Positions 1 through 8,096 are shown, counted from the stretch's first letter. The stretch: DNA of 44,011 nt from DATEMK01 sp035275625 (GCA_035275625.1 DATEMK010000564.1:1-44011), one strand, 5' to 3'. The notes: generated by a model from the letters alone, not told the origin. A program made the numbers and translations.

Positions 1-25
1 CTGGTTCGAGCCCAGGAGGGGGAGC
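1..25 (+). tRNA. 3' end of a tRNA gene, probably tRNA-Asn (partial)
   Basis: The window opens inside a T-arm: TTCGAGC loop with CCAG closing the stem, followed by a seven-base acceptor strand AGGGGGA, discriminator G and no complete encoded CCA. A G discriminator and a 5' acceptor strand that would read TCCCCCT fit bacterial tRNA-Asn best, but the anticodon lies outside the window, so identity is an inference. A terminator follows immediately. Confidence 0.7.
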
Positions 26-26
26 A

Positions 27-57
27 ACCGTAGTAATTCGTTACTGCGGTTTTTTTA
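27..57 (+). terminator. Rho-independent terminator after the tRNA
   Basis: A nine-base-pair stem (CCGTAGTAA with TTACTGCGG, one G-T pair) closes a TTCG tetraloop and is followed by seven T residues. It begins directly after the tRNA 3' end, so it ends the tRNA transcript. Confidence 0.88.
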
Positions 58-90
58 TTGCAAAAAAATTTAAGAAGAATTTTTAAAGGG

Positions 91-144
91 GTGCATCCCG
101 GTTGTTATCGGGAGGGTCCCTGATTCGAGCCTTGGAGAGGGAGC
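91..144 (+). pseudogene. Decayed copy of the tRNA 3' half
   Basis: Bases 120-144 match the tRNA tail at 1-25 in 21 of 25 positions, including the TTCGAGC T-loop and the acceptor tail ending GGGAGC. Upstream, 96-113 holds a stem TCCCG/CGGGA around an eight-base loop containing GTT, which resembles an anticodon arm of tRNA-Asn, followed by a GGGTC variable loop. The T-stem is mismatched and no matching 5' acceptor half is visible upstream, so this looks like a non-functional 3'-half duplicate. The CCCG...CGGG stem also resembles the dispersed palindrome at 22495-22512. Confidence 0.55.
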
Positions 145-149
145 TTAAA

Positions 150-175
150 TCGGTGGCATACTCACCGCTTTTTTC
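150..175 (+). terminator. Rho-independent terminator after the tRNA remnant
   Basis: CGGTG (151-155) pairs with CACCG (163-167) around a seven-base loop and is followed by six T residues. The remnant therefore has a tRNA-like tail plus terminator, like the gene at 1-57, although the two terminator stems are different in sequence. Confidence 0.72.
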
Positions 176-176
176 T

Positions 177-184
177 TAGCTTTG
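177..184 (+). promoter_or_regulatory. Bacteroidota -7 promoter box TAGCTTTG
   Basis: The octamer fits the Bacteroidota housekeeping consensus TAnnTTTG. It sits just after the terminator and about 50 bases before the ATG of the PfkB gene. No convincing -33 TTG is visible at standard spacing. Confidence 0.5.
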
Positions 185-203
185 CAGGCTTTTTCAAGCT
201 CAA

Positions 204-226
204 AACTTCAAACTTCAAACTTCAAA
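204..226 (+). repeat. Heptamer tandem repeat AACTTCA x3
   Basis: Three perfect copies of AACTTCA (204-224) stand in the 5' untranslated region, ending about ten bases before the ATG at 236. It is one of many 7-bp word arrays in this window. Confidence 0.85.
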
Positions 227-235
227 CCCTTTCAC

Positions 236-1159
236 ATGAGCCTTCTCGTTGTCGGCACCGTAGCCTTTGATGCCATTGAAACACCTTTCGGAAAAACGGA
301 TAAAATAGTTGGCGGAGCTGCCACGTATGCCTCGCTTGCAGCCTCTTATTTTACAAAAAACATAAATCTTGTTTCGGTGGTGGGTGATGATTTTCCGGCT
401 GACGTGATAAAGAAGTTTAACAAGCATGGAATCAATACTGACGGCTTGCAGATCAAGAAAGGCGAAAAATCTTTTTTCTGGAGTGGAAAATACCACAACG
501 ATATGAACACAAGGGATACGCTTGACACACAATTGAATGTCCTTGCCGATTTTGATCCCCTTATTCCTGAACTTTACCAGGATTGCGAGTTTTTAATGCT
601 GGGTAATTTAATGCCACGCGTTCAGCAGCAAGTGATGGATCGTATGACGAAACGTCCTAAGCTTATTGTGATGGATACAATGAATTTCTGGATGGAAATT
701 GCCTGGGATGAATTAATGAATACCATAAAACGTGTGGATGTGCTTACTGTTAACGATGCAGAAGCACGCCAGCTTACCAATGAATATTCACTTGTAAAAG
801 CTGCGCAAAAAATTCTGCAGATGGGTCCCCGGTATCTTGTCATAAAAAAAGGCGAACACGGTGCTTTACTGTTTTTTGAAGAACAGGTTTTTTTCGCACC
901 TGCGCTGCCGTTAGAAGATGTATTTGATCCCACCGGAGCCGGTGATACCTTTGCCGGAGGCTTTATAGGTTATCTTGCCCGCACAAAAGATGTTTCTTTT
1001 GAAAACATGAAACGCGGAATTATTTACGGCTCTGCAATGGCATCTTTTTGCGTGGAAAAATTCGGCACCGAACGTATCATTGAACTTAAGCAGGAAGAAG
1101 TGGAAGAGCGCGTGCAGGAATTTGTAGATTTGGTGCAGTTTGATATCACGCTGGTGTAA
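236..1159 (+). CDS. PfkB family carbohydrate/nucleoside kinase
   Basis: This encodes a 307-residue ribokinase-fold sugar kinase that transfers phosphate from ATP to a sugar or nucleoside hydroxyl in the cytosol. The N-terminal strand MSLLVVGTVAFD, the GG pair that contacts substrate (GGAATY, about residues 26-31) and the C-terminal signature DPTGAGD (231-237), with the GAGD anion hole and catalytic Asp, are all present. Length is normal for the family. A longer frame opens with TTG at 182, but that region contains the promoter box and heptamer repeat, so the ATG at 236 is preferred. The specific substrate cannot be read from the sequence; adenosine-kinase-like and ribokinase-like roles are both possible. 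Confidence 0.9.
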   Translation: MSLLVVGTVAFDAIETPFGKTDKIVGGAATYASLAASYFTKNINLVSVVGDDFPADVIKKFNKHGINTDGLQIKKGEKSFFWSGKYHNDMNTRDTLDTQLNVLADFDPLIPELYQDCEFLMLGNLMPRVQQQVMDRMTKRPKLIVMDTMNFWMEIAWDELMNTIKRVDVLTVNDAEARQLTNEYSLVKAAQKILQMGPRYLVIKKGEHGALLFFEEQVFFAPALPLEDVFDPTGAGDTFAGGFIGYLARTKDVSFENMKRGIIYGSAMASFCVEKFGTERIIELKQEEVEERVQEFVDLVQFDITLV

Positions 1160-1196
1160 GCCATCAACGAATTTTCCAAATTTCAATTTCTATCTT

Positions 1197-1817
1197 CTAA
1201 AAATAATATCCTGCATATAACTGGAAAGAAGATGTTTTTGAATTCCTGAAAATGTTCAGATTTTTTTCGGATGTATATGGTTTCCCGATTTCATACATTC
1301 CGTGATTGAAACGAATTCCTAAATCCCATCTTTTAAGCTGCAATCCCCCGGAATAGATAAGGCCGTAATCAATATCATAAAAGTTTTTCCGGTTCATTGC
1401 ATCATTGATGTTATTGTTTGATATGGTTGAATTTGCAAGGTAAGAAATGTAAGGCCCTGCCTGCAGATATACTTTTCTGCAACTTACTCTTCCTGTTATT
1501 GCTAATTCAACGTACGATAGCAGCAAATTATATTGTGAATTACTTAATTCATTGTTTACATTAATATTAACATTCTGGATATTCAGATTTATTTCAGGCT
1601 GCAGTGAAAAATGCTTTGAGAGTGCCGCATTACTGAATATTCCCAGGTTAAACCCGGGCGCAGTTTTTAAGTTTGCTTCCTTAATATTGTAGTTTGTAAC
1701 ATTGACGCCAAATTTTACTCCCAATGATGCGCCTTCATCATGAGATTGTGCAGGCAGATTGTAACCTGGAAGCAAGCTGGCGAACAATAACCAAATGGAT
1801 TTTTTTAAATGCTTCAT
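1197..1817 (-). CDS. Outer-membrane beta-barrel protein (PorT/OMP_b-brl_2-like)
   Basis: The 206-residue product has a signal peptide (about residues 1-23, ending ...LPAQS) and then alternating polar/apolar strands of about ten residues, such as SLGVKFGVNVTNYNI, FSLQPEINLNIQNVNI and YDIDYGLIYSGGLQL, ending in an aromatic residue (YAGYYF). That is the pattern of the small porin-like barrels common in Bacteroidota. Residue-level similarity to PorT of the type IX system is not strong enough to claim that role. It converges with the PfkB gene with a 37-base gap. Confidence 0.75.
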   Translation of the reverse strand: MKHLKKSIWLLFASLLPGYNLPAQSHDEGASLGVKFGVNVTNYNIKEANLKTAPGFNLGIFSNAALSKHFSLQPEINLNIQNVNINVNNELSNSQYNLLLSYVELAITGRVSCRKVYLQAGPYISYLANSTISNNNINDAMNRKNFYDIDYGLIYSGGLQLKRWDLGIRFNHGMYEIGKPYTSEKNLNIFRNSKTSSFQLYAGYYF

Positions 1818-2037
1818 GTGATATTAAATTTAACTTTCCTGTATTTTCAGGCTATTATATCCAACGTCAGTTTTTACCTTTTGTTATTAAAGAGTTTTTA
1901 TTATAATTCTAAAAAAACATGCCATTGAAAATTGTTTAAAGCCTGAAACTTGCTTAAATATTGAATTACAGCGATTCAGGCGGGTTTTAAACTTAAACCA
2001 TTGCTTTTTATTATTTAAGATTAAAGCTTCAAACTTT

Positions 2038-2045
2038 TATCTTTG
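2038..2045 (+). promoter_or_regulatory. Bacteroidota -7 promoter box TATCTTTG
   Basis: Perfect match to TAnnTTTG, 15 bases before the ATG of the exonuclease gene. Transcription starting a few bases downstream would leave a very short leader, and it argues that the TTG at 2043 (inside the box) is not the start codon. Confidence 0.6.
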
Positions 2046-2060
2046 GAAAAAAATTCAATT

Positions 2061-2840
2061 ATGCCCAACGGAAACTTCCGAATTCTCTGCTGGAATATTA
2101 ACGGCATCCGCGCTGCCTGGAAAAAAGATTTCCCGGCATGGTTTGCCAAAGAATCGCCTGATATTCTTTGCTTGCAGGAAACCAAAGCACAGCAGGATCA
2201 GCTTGCCGCTGAGATTATCAACTTTGGCGGTTACAAAAGCTATTTTTTTGCTGCCGAGAAAAAGGGATATTCAGGAGTTGGTGTTTACACAAAGCATAAA
2301 CCGCTGAAAGCAAAAGCCGGTTTTAAGAACCCGGTTTTTGATGCTGAAGGAAGGGTGATTGAATTGGAATTTGAAAAATTTGTTTTGTTCAATGTTTATT
2401 TTCCAAACGGAGGACGGGGACCTGAACGTGTAAAGTACAAGCTTGATTTTTATGCTGAGCTTTTCAAGCGGTGTGAAGAAATCCGCAAGACAAAAAAGAA
2501 CATTATAATCTGCGGGGATTATAACACAGCACATAAAGAAATTGATTTAGCCCGTCCAAAGGAAAACCAGTTTACTTCAGGGTTCTTGGCTGAAGAGAGA
2601 GCCTGGATTGACAAGATTGTTGAAATGAATTATATTGATATTTTCAGGGAATACAACAAAGAGCCTGCTCAATACACTTACTGGGATCAGATTACCCGTG
2701 CCCGTGAAAGAAATGTCGGCTGGCGGATTGATTATTTTTTTATTTCAAAAGAAGCGCGCGACCTTGTTACCAATGCTAAGATTCATTCAAGTGTTATGGG
2801 AAGTGATCACTGCCCAATTGAACTGGAGCTTAGTCTTTAA
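2061..2840 (+). CDS. xth: Exodeoxyribonuclease III (AP endonuclease)
   Basis: This 259-residue enzyme of the exonuclease-endonuclease-phosphatase fold cleaves DNA at abasic sites and removes 3' blocking groups in base-excision repair. The diagnostic motifs occur in order: WNINGIRAAW (Mg-binding Asn), LCLQETKA (catalytic Glu), FNVYFPNGGRG, CGDYNTAHKEIDLARP (Asp/Asn pair), GWRIDYFF and SDHCPIELEL (catalytic Asp-His). Length is normal. The frame could be extended six codons to a TTG, but the ATG at 2061 lies downstream of the promoter box and is the better start. Confidence 0.95.
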   Translation: MPNGNFRILCWNINGIRAAWKKDFPAWFAKESPDILCLQETKAQQDQLAAEIINFGGYKSYFFAAEKKGYSGVGVYTKHKPLKAKAGFKNPVFDAEGRVIELEFEKFVLFNVYFPNGGRGPERVKYKLDFYAELFKRCEEIRKTKKNIIICGDYNTAHKEIDLARPKENQFTSGFLAEERAWIDKIVEMNYIDIFREYNKEPAQYTYWDQITRARERNVGWRIDYFFISKEARDLVTNAKIHSSVMGSDHCPIELELSL

Positions 2841-2851
2841 TATCTATTGCA

Positions 2852-2879
2852 AAATTGTTAAATGATACCATAACAATTT
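2852..2879. terminator. AT-rich inverted repeat between convergent genes
   Basis: AAATTGTTA (2852-2860) and TAACAATTT (2871-2879) are perfect nine-base arms around a ten-base loop, in the gap between two convergent genes. The stem is AT-rich and lacks a clean T tract, so terminator function is only possible. It is followed by an eight-base word array (ACAATTTA, ACAATTTA, GCAATTTG). Confidence 0.3.
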
Positions 2880-2908
2880 AACAATTTAGCAATTTGACAA
2901 TCATTCAA

Positions 2909-3349
2909 TCAAACATTCTTCTTTTTCAACTTTTCCCTTTTTTCACTTGCCTCAAGTCTTCTATTATATTTGATATCACTCCAGTATTCCGCTCCGTAGC
3001 CAACAAGTATCTCAGAATACGGTGGAATATTTTTGAATGAATAGATATAGCATTTGTTCCCGACAATTTTATAAGAAGAATTATTTAAAAGCCCTTTTTG
3101 TGTTTTTATTCCTTTTGCATCATTTGCGTAACGCGCTAATGCTTCAGGATGATTGTATGCATCTATACAACGGTTTTTATTTATGTAAAATAAATACCCG
3201 TAGCGGTTTTTTTGTACACGCTCATCATATTCTTTATAAGAAATTATATCGCCCGTATATTCCACAATGCGGGTTCCTTTCTTAATGAATTTATCCGTAA
3301 ACAATCCTTTTCCTGCATGAGGCAAAGAAGATTTTTTTACATAAAGCAT
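2909..3349 (-). CDS. SET-domain protein (putative protein-lysine methyltransferase)
   Basis: The 146-residue product is a compact SET domain: KSSLPHAGKGLFTDKFIKKG at the N-terminus, IVEYTGDIIS, then RYANDA in the place of the S-adenosylmethionine-binding R-F/Y-x-N-H motif, and ILVGYGAEYW as the catalytic-tyrosine end. These enzymes methylate lysine on proteins using S-adenosylmethionine; the bacterial substrate is unknown. The NH of the usual NHS motif is ND here, which is also seen in some bacterial forms. The ATG at 3349 is chosen over a TTG at 3370. It is the last gene of a minus-strand series with asnS, rpoN and the PAP2-like gene, and lies 31 bases after the last. Confidence 0.8.
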   Translation of the reverse strand: MLYVKKSSLPHAGKGLFTDKFIKKGTRIVEYTGDIISYKEYDERVQKNRYGYLFYINKNRCIDAYNHPEALARYANDAKGIKTQKGLLNNSSYKIVGNKCYIYSFKNIPPYSEILVGYGAEYWSDIKYNRRLEASEKREKLKKKNV

Positions 3350-3380
3350 GCAAAGATTTTTTATCTCCAATGGTAAATTT

Positions 3381-4028
3381 TTATACTGAATAAAATTCCA
3401 TGACCATCAGCTCGATTGCAAATCCTATAAACAGCCCGGCATAAATCTGCATTTGCGTATGTGTTCCGCGAATGAGCCGTGCCGTCCCGATCAATCCTGA
3501 AAGTAAGATCAAAATTATAAATGGTATTGTAACCGGGATGTATAATATTTCGGATAGCCCCCATGTGAGTCCTAACACGCCTCCTATTCCCATCGTATGA
3601 ACGCTGACTTTCCATTTCAGATTGATGAAAAATCCTGCAACGATAACTAACGCAGCGCCTAAAATAATGAGGGGGAAAAAAGCCGGAACCGGAAGCATTT
3701 TCAGCAAATAAAAAGCAATGAGATAAAAAAATATGGTTGCGATATAGGGTATTTTCCTTTCTTCTTTCTTTTCCAATTCAAGAGAGCCGACTATTTTTTT
3801 TTGTACAAGAAACATGGTAAACAAAACCGGCATCACAAAAGTGGTGATGAATACAACGATGAAAATGATCCGTTGCAGTTGCGGAGAAATACTGTAAGAA
3901 ATATAAGCCGGCAAATTAAAAATTAACAGCATCGAATAAAAAGGCATCATCAACGGATGAAATACATAAGATAAAATATTTGCTGCAGTACGGGACAAAG
4001 GAAAGTTAATGTTAAAATCGGGGTGCAA
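3381..4028 (-). CDS. PAP2-like integral membrane protein
   Basis: The 215-residue product has about six hydrophobic segments. In the C-terminal half, KVSVHTMGIGGVLG and ARLIRGTHTQMQIYAGLFIG resemble the PSGH and SR...H motifs of type 2 phosphatidic acid phosphatases, with K, H, R and H in the right order, but the canonical KxxxxxxRP motif is not evident. It is therefore a PAP2-superfamily relative of unproven activity, perhaps acting on a lipid or undecaprenyl phosphate at the inner membrane. It follows rpoN by 45 bases on the same strand. Confidence 0.6.
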   Translation of the reverse strand: MHPDFNINFPLSRTAANILSYVFHPLMMPFYSMLLIFNLPAYISYSISPQLQRIIFIVVFITTFVMPVLFTMFLVQKKIVGSLELEKKEERKIPYIATIFFYLIAFYLLKMLPVPAFFPLIILGAALVIVAGFFINLKWKVSVHTMGIGGVLGLTWGLSEILYIPVTIPFIILILLSGLIGTARLIRGTHTQMQIYAGLFIGFAIELMVMEFYSV

Positions 4029-4073
4029 TATGAAATAAGAGGCGCAAAAATAGAGAATATGAGCCTGAAAAAG

Positions 4074-5585
4074 TTAAAGCTCTTTTCTTAACCTTGCAAC
4101 AGGAATATTCAATTGTTCGCGATATTTGGCAATAGTTCTCCGGGCGATATTATAGCCTTTATCTTTAAGAAGTTTTGCAAGCTTGTCATCCGGGAGCGGT
4201 TTCATTTTGTCTTCGTTTGAAATAGCATCGCTGAGAATTTTCTTCACTTCGCGGCTGGAAACTTCTTCTCCGGCCTCAGTTGACATGCCTTCTGAAAAAA
4301 AAGTTTTCAATAAAAAAGTTCCGAAAGGAGTTTGCACATATTTACTGTTTGCCACCCGTGAAACGGTAGAAATATCCAGTCCCACAATCTCTGCAATATC
4401 TTTAAGGATCATCGGCTTCAATAGCTTTTCATCTCCTTCGAGAAAATATTCTTTCTGGTAATTCATGATGGCCGACATGGTGTTCATGAGTGTAAACTGG
4501 CGCTGCTGTATAGCATCAATAAACCATTTGGCCGCATCTACTTTTTGCTTTACAAATGTCAATGCTTCCCTGTTTGTTTTTTTATGGGTTTTATCTTTAG
4601 AATAGGTCTGCAGCATTTCCATATAAGCTTTGCTCAAATGAAGATCAGGCGCATTTTTGGAATTCAGGCTCAGATCAAGTATCCCGTCATTATTTGCAAT
4701 CAGGAAATCGGGGATGACCGCCTCGCTTGATTTGCTGTCAATGGCAAAATTGCTTCCCGGCCGGGGATTTAATTTTAATATTTCATGAATGGCATCTTTT
4801 AAATGTTCATCATCCAGGTTAAGGGCGCTTGCAATTTTTGTATAATGCTTTTTAGAAAATTCATCCATGTATTCACGCACAATTCTTTTTGCAATAACAG
4901 CAATTTTATCATGCTCATCCTTTCGCTCCAGCTGAAGCATCAGGCATTCCTGCAAATCGCGTGCACCCACGCCTGCCGGATCAAAAGTTTGGATTACTTT
5001 CAACACTTCCAGCAGTTCCTCTTTTGTGGCGGTAACGTTTTGTGAAAATGCAAGATCATCAACAATGGCATCAAGGTCTCTTCTCAAATATCCGTCATCA
5101 TCAAGACTGCCGATCAGTTGCAGTCCTACCTGGTAAGTGCGGTCATCCAATTCGCAAATTCCTAATTGTGCAATCTGGTTTTCCTGGAAAGAGCCTAAAG
5201 CGCTGATAGGGATTTCGGTACGTTCTTCATCAGGAGAAGTATTATTTACATTGGTTTTATAATAAGGAACATCTTCATCCACCATGTATTCATCAATGTC
5301 AAAATCATCCTTGCGCTGATCGTCACCTGAATCGGCATCAAAATCTGTTTCAAAATCTTTTACTTCTTCTTCATCCTTCTCCTCAATATCTTCCAATGAA
5401 TCTTCTTCGTTTTGCAATTCCTGTTCCTCCTCATCCATTCCTTCTTCCAAAGCAGGATTGATTTCCAGCTCTTCTTTGATGCGTTGCTCTAAAGCAGCAG
5501 CCGGCACCTGCAACAGCTTCATAAGCTGAATCTGCTGTGGCGAAAGCTTTTGTAATAACCGTTGCTGAAAGCCTTGTTTTAACAT
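4074..5585 (-). CDS. rpoN: RNA polymerase sigma-54 factor
   Basis: The 503-residue protein directs RNA polymerase to -24/-12 promoters and needs enhancer-binding activators. Region I is Gln/Leu-rich (QQRLLQKLSPQQIQLMKLLQVP), followed by a long acidic region II (about residues 45-125, runs of E and D), the core-binding domain (DPAGVGARDLQECL) and the C-terminal DNA-binding part ending with the RpoN box ARRTIAKYRE at 481-490. Length is typical for Bacteroidota. It follows asnS on the same strand, an arrangement seen elsewhere in the phylum. A TATTTTTG box lies four bases before its ATG, which would give a nearly leaderless message. Confidence 0.97.
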   Translation of the reverse strand: MLKQGFQQRLLQKLSPQQIQLMKLLQVPAAALEQRIKEELEINPALEEGMDEEEQELQNEEDSLEDIEEKDEEEVKDFETDFDADSGDDQRKDDFDIDEYMVDEDVPYYKTNVNNTSPDEERTEIPISALGSFQENQIAQLGICELDDRTYQVGLQLIGSLDDDGYLRRDLDAIVDDLAFSQNVTATKEELLEVLKVIQTFDPAGVGARDLQECLMLQLERKDEHDKIAVIAKRIVREYMDEFSKKHYTKIASALNLDDEHLKDAIHEILKLNPRPGSNFAIDSKSSEAVIPDFLIANNDGILDLSLNSKNAPDLHLSKAYMEMLQTYSKDKTHKKTNREALTFVKQKVDAAKWFIDAIQQRQFTLMNTMSAIMNYQKEYFLEGDEKLLKPMILKDIAEIVGLDISTVSRVANSKYVQTPFGTFLLKTFFSEGMSTEAGEEVSSREVKKILSDAISNEDKMKPLPDDKLAKLLKDKGYNIARRTIAKYREQLNIPVARLRKEL

Positions 5586-5589
5586 GTTT

Positions 5590-5597
5590 CAAAAATA
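5590..5597 (-). promoter_or_regulatory. -7 box TATTTTTG right before rpoN
   Basis: On the minus strand this octamer fits TAnnTTTG and ends only four bases before the rpoN ATG. If used, rpoN mRNA would be leaderless or nearly so. The run of T makes a chance match fairly likely. Confidence 0.35.
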
Positions 5598-5743
5598 ATG
5601 AATTAAAGATAATTTTTTGGTTGTACGATGAATACAGCTTTTGGTTTTTATCTTATACCTTTTAAGTACAAAAAAAATGTAATTGTGTAAGATTATTAAT
5701 AAATTGAATTAAAAGTAAAGATTTTGATCTGCAAAAGTTGATT

Positions 5744-7129
5744 TCAAAATTCAGCATTCATCGGAGTACGTGGAAAAGGAATCACATCACGAATGTTGGT
5801 CATCCCGGTGACAAATAATATAAGGCGTTCAAAACCCAGGCCGAAACCAGCATGAGGTACTGTTCCATATTTACGTGTTTCAAGATACCACCACATGCTT
5901 TCTTCAGGAATTTTCATTTCCTTAATTCTGCTGTACAGCCTGTCATAATTTTCTTCCCGCTGCGATCCTCCGATGATTTCTCCTATCCATGGAAATAAAA
6001 TATCCATTGCCCGCACTGTTCTTCCATCTTCATTCTGCTTCATGTAAAATGCTTTAATCTCTTTCGGATAATCGGTGAGGATAACAGGGCATTTGAAATG
6101 ATCTACCAAAAAATTTTCGTGTTCCTTCTGCAGATCAGTTCCCCAACTGACCGGAAATTCAAATTTTTTATCCGATCCTTTTAATATTTCAACGGCTTCT
6201 GTATAAGTGAGTCGCTGGAAATCTTTGCTGACAACCGATTGTAATCTTGTGATCAATTCCTTGTCATACATTTTATTTAAGAATTGCAAATCATCCATGC
6301 AGTTGTCAAGAGCATATTGGACAAGATATTTTAACATGTCTTCGGCAAGATCCATGTTGTCCTTGATATCATAAAAAGCCATTTCGGGTTCAATCATCCA
6401 GAATTCTGCAAGATGGCGCGGTGTGTTTGAATTCTCCGCACGAAATGTCGGACCGAAGGTGTAAACCAATCCCAGGGCAAGCGCGGCAAGTTCTCCTTCT
6501 AATTGTCCTGAAACAGTAAGGTTGGTTTCTTTTCCAAAAAAATCTTTTTTAAAATCAATTCCCCCATTTTCGTTTCGCGGGATTTTATCCAGGTCAAGAG
6601 TGGTAACATGAAACATTTCTCCTGCACCTTCGGCATCTGAACCGGTAATGATGGGAGAATGCAAATAAAAAAATCCGCGGTCGTTAAAATATTTATGAAT
6701 TGCAAAAGCCATTGCATGGCGAATGCGGAATATCGCTCCAAAGGTGTTTGTGCGTGGACGCAGATGTGCAATCTCACGAAGAAATTCAAGCGTGTGTCCT
6801 TTTTTCTGCAAAGGAAATTTTTCAGGATCGGCAGTTCCATACACTTCAATTTCTGTTGCCTGGATTTCTACCGGCTGCTCCTGCCCCTTAGATTCTACCA
6901 AAGTTCCGGTAACTGAGACGGATGCACCGGTGGTAATTTGTTTTAAAAGTTCTTCATTAAATTTATTCGGATCGGCAACTACCTGGATGTTATGAATAAC
7001 GGAGCCGTCATTCACTGCAATAAATGCCACGTTCTTGTTGCCGCGTTTGGTACGCACCCAGCCTTTTACATTTACACTGCTGTTAAATGCAGTTGATTTT
7101 AATAATTCTTTAATAAATGTTCGTTTCAC
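5744..7129 (-). CDS. asnS: Asparaginyl-tRNA synthetase
   Basis: This 461-residue class II synthetase charges tRNA-Asn with asparagine. An N-terminal OB-fold (VKGWVRTKRGNKNVAFIAVNDGS, about residues 20-100) binds the anticodon. The catalytic domain has motif 1 (RPRTNTFGAIFRIRHAMAFAI), motif 2 (FRAENSNTPRHLAEFWMIEPEMAF) and motif 3 (GFGLGFERLILFVTGM). The ending FPRTPMNAEF distinguishes AsnS from AspRS-like proteins. The start appears to be GTG at 7129. The probable tRNA-Asn tail at the window start is its likely substrate. An eight-word heptamer lattice lies just upstream. Confidence 0.97.
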   Translation of the reverse strand: MKRTFIKELLKSTAFNSSVNVKGWVRTKRGNKNVAFIAVNDGSVIHNIQVVADPNKFNEELLKQITTGASVSVTGTLVESKGQEQPVEIQATEIEVYGTADPEKFPLQKKGHTLEFLREIAHLRPRTNTFGAIFRIRHAMAFAIHKYFNDRGFFYLHSPIITGSDAEGAGEMFHVTTLDLDKIPRNENGGIDFKKDFFGKETNLTVSGQLEGELAALALGLVYTFGPTFRAENSNTPRHLAEFWMIEPEMAFYDIKDNMDLAEDMLKYLVQYALDNCMDDLQFLNKMYDKELITRLQSVVSKDFQRLTYTEAVEILKGSDKKFEFPVSWGTDLQKEHENFLVDHFKCPVILTDYPKEIKAFYMKQNEDGRTVRAMDILFPWIGEIIGGSQREENYDRLYSRIKEMKIPEESMWWYLETRKYGTVPHAGFGLGFERLILFVTGMTNIRDVIPFPRTPMNAEF

Positions 7130-7138
7130 TTTAAAAAA

Positions 7139-7194
7139 GTTTAGGGTTTAGCGTTTAAAGTTTGGGGTTAACTCTAAACCCTCAGCTCTAAACT
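7139..7194. repeat. Heptamer lattice upstream of asnS (8 words)
   Basis: Eight consecutive 7-bp words in phase: GTTTAGG, GTTTAGC, GTTTAAA, GTTTGGG, GTTAACT, CTAAACC, CTCAGCT, CTAAACT. The second half contains the reverse complement of the first (GGGTTTAG at 7144-7151, CTAAACCC at 7174-7181), so a stem could form in the asnS leader. Confidence 0.8.
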
Positions 7195-7204
7195 CCAGAC
7201 AAAT

Positions 7205-8011
7205 TTAATTATTAAATTTTCGTTGAATTAAAGACATCAGCGATTGGTAAACTCCGGAATCTTTTTTCCAGTTGAATTTTGGGGTCAATGACTGTTCAAT
7301 AAAATTCTGAGCTTCTTCAATTGTTTTGCAATTGTTCAGAAAATCTATGCTTTCATTATAATCCTGCAAATGTCCGTCAAAAAGCTCATTTACGAATTTG
7401 AATTTTTCATTGATGCCGATTGACTTTTTCAAGTCCACCACAGGTTGGCTTTGCAATTTTTCATTCCAGCTTTTATCTTCTTTTGATTTCGTAATTTTAT
7501 CGTGAACCGTTTGCTTGCCTTCAAACTTATTTGTCACAACTGTTGCTTCTTCAAAAAGATTTCCGCTTTTAGAAACCGGTTTTGAAGTTTTATTAATTAC
7601 AAGCGTTCTTTCTTCCATAATTTTCTGATCAACAGGAGCAGAAATTTTTTCTTCCACTTCTTCCATCTTTATTTCCTGTATAATTTCCGGAGCTGTTTTT
7701 ATTTCATCATGCCTTGATTCAATTTCTGCAATGATTTCTTTTTTTTCAGGTTCAGTAATTTGTATTTCCGGAATTTTTAAATCTTCCGGTTTCATTTCAT
7801 CAATAATCAATTCTTGCTTTTGAATTACAGTTTCTGAACTATTGATTTTGTTCAATTGCAATAATGCTTCATAAAGATTGCGTGTGTTGCTTAAAAGAAT
7901 ATCCAGTTCAATTTGGGGGAGCTTTCCTTCCTTAGTTCTGATAAGTTGATATTGCTCCTGCAGTGTTTCAAGCAATGCAGCGATTTGTTGTTTTGTTAAT
8001 TCAGCAGTCAT
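7205..8011 (-). CDS. Conserved hypothetical protein with coiled coil
   Basis: No function is recognised. The 268-residue product has a helical N-terminus (about residues 5-65, heptad-like Leu/Gln/Ile), a low-complexity acidic middle rich in E, K, I and P (about 65-185), and a compact C-terminal part (about 195-268: IGINEKFKFVNELFDGHLQDYN... FNWKKDSGVYQSLMSLIQRKF). This C-terminal pattern seems familiar from hypothetical proteins of Bacteroidota, but no pathway is known to me. No signal peptide or membrane segment is seen. It lies upstream of asnS on the same strand, separated by the heptamer lattice. Confidence 0.75.
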   Translation of the reverse strand: MTAELTKQQIAALLETLQEQYQLIRTKEGKLPQIELDILLSNTRNLYEALLQLNKINSSETVIQKQELIIDEMKPEDLKIPEIQITEPEKKEIIAEIESRHDEIKTAPEIIQEIKMEEVEEKISAPVDQKIMEERTLVINKTSKPVSKSGNLFEEATVVTNKFEGKQTVHDKITKSKEDKSWNEKLQSQPVVDLKKSIGINEKFKFVNELFDGHLQDYNESIDFLNNCKTIEEAQNFIEQSLTPKFNWKKDSGVYQSLMSLIQRKFNN

Positions 8012-8096
8012 TTGTTCTTTTTAATTATAACCTGAAAACCTTCAATTTATTATTTCATTCATCGAAAACCCTGAAGAATGTGCGAATTTGTAAAAA

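Noticed and set aside
91..144. Complete second tRNA-Asn gene
   Set aside because: No 5' acceptor or D-arm half can be found upstream, and the T-stem is mismatched.
182..235. N-terminal extension of the PfkB protein from TTG at 182
   Set aside because: The region contains the TAGCTTTG box and the heptamer repeat; family proteins start at the MSLLVVGTVAFD strand.
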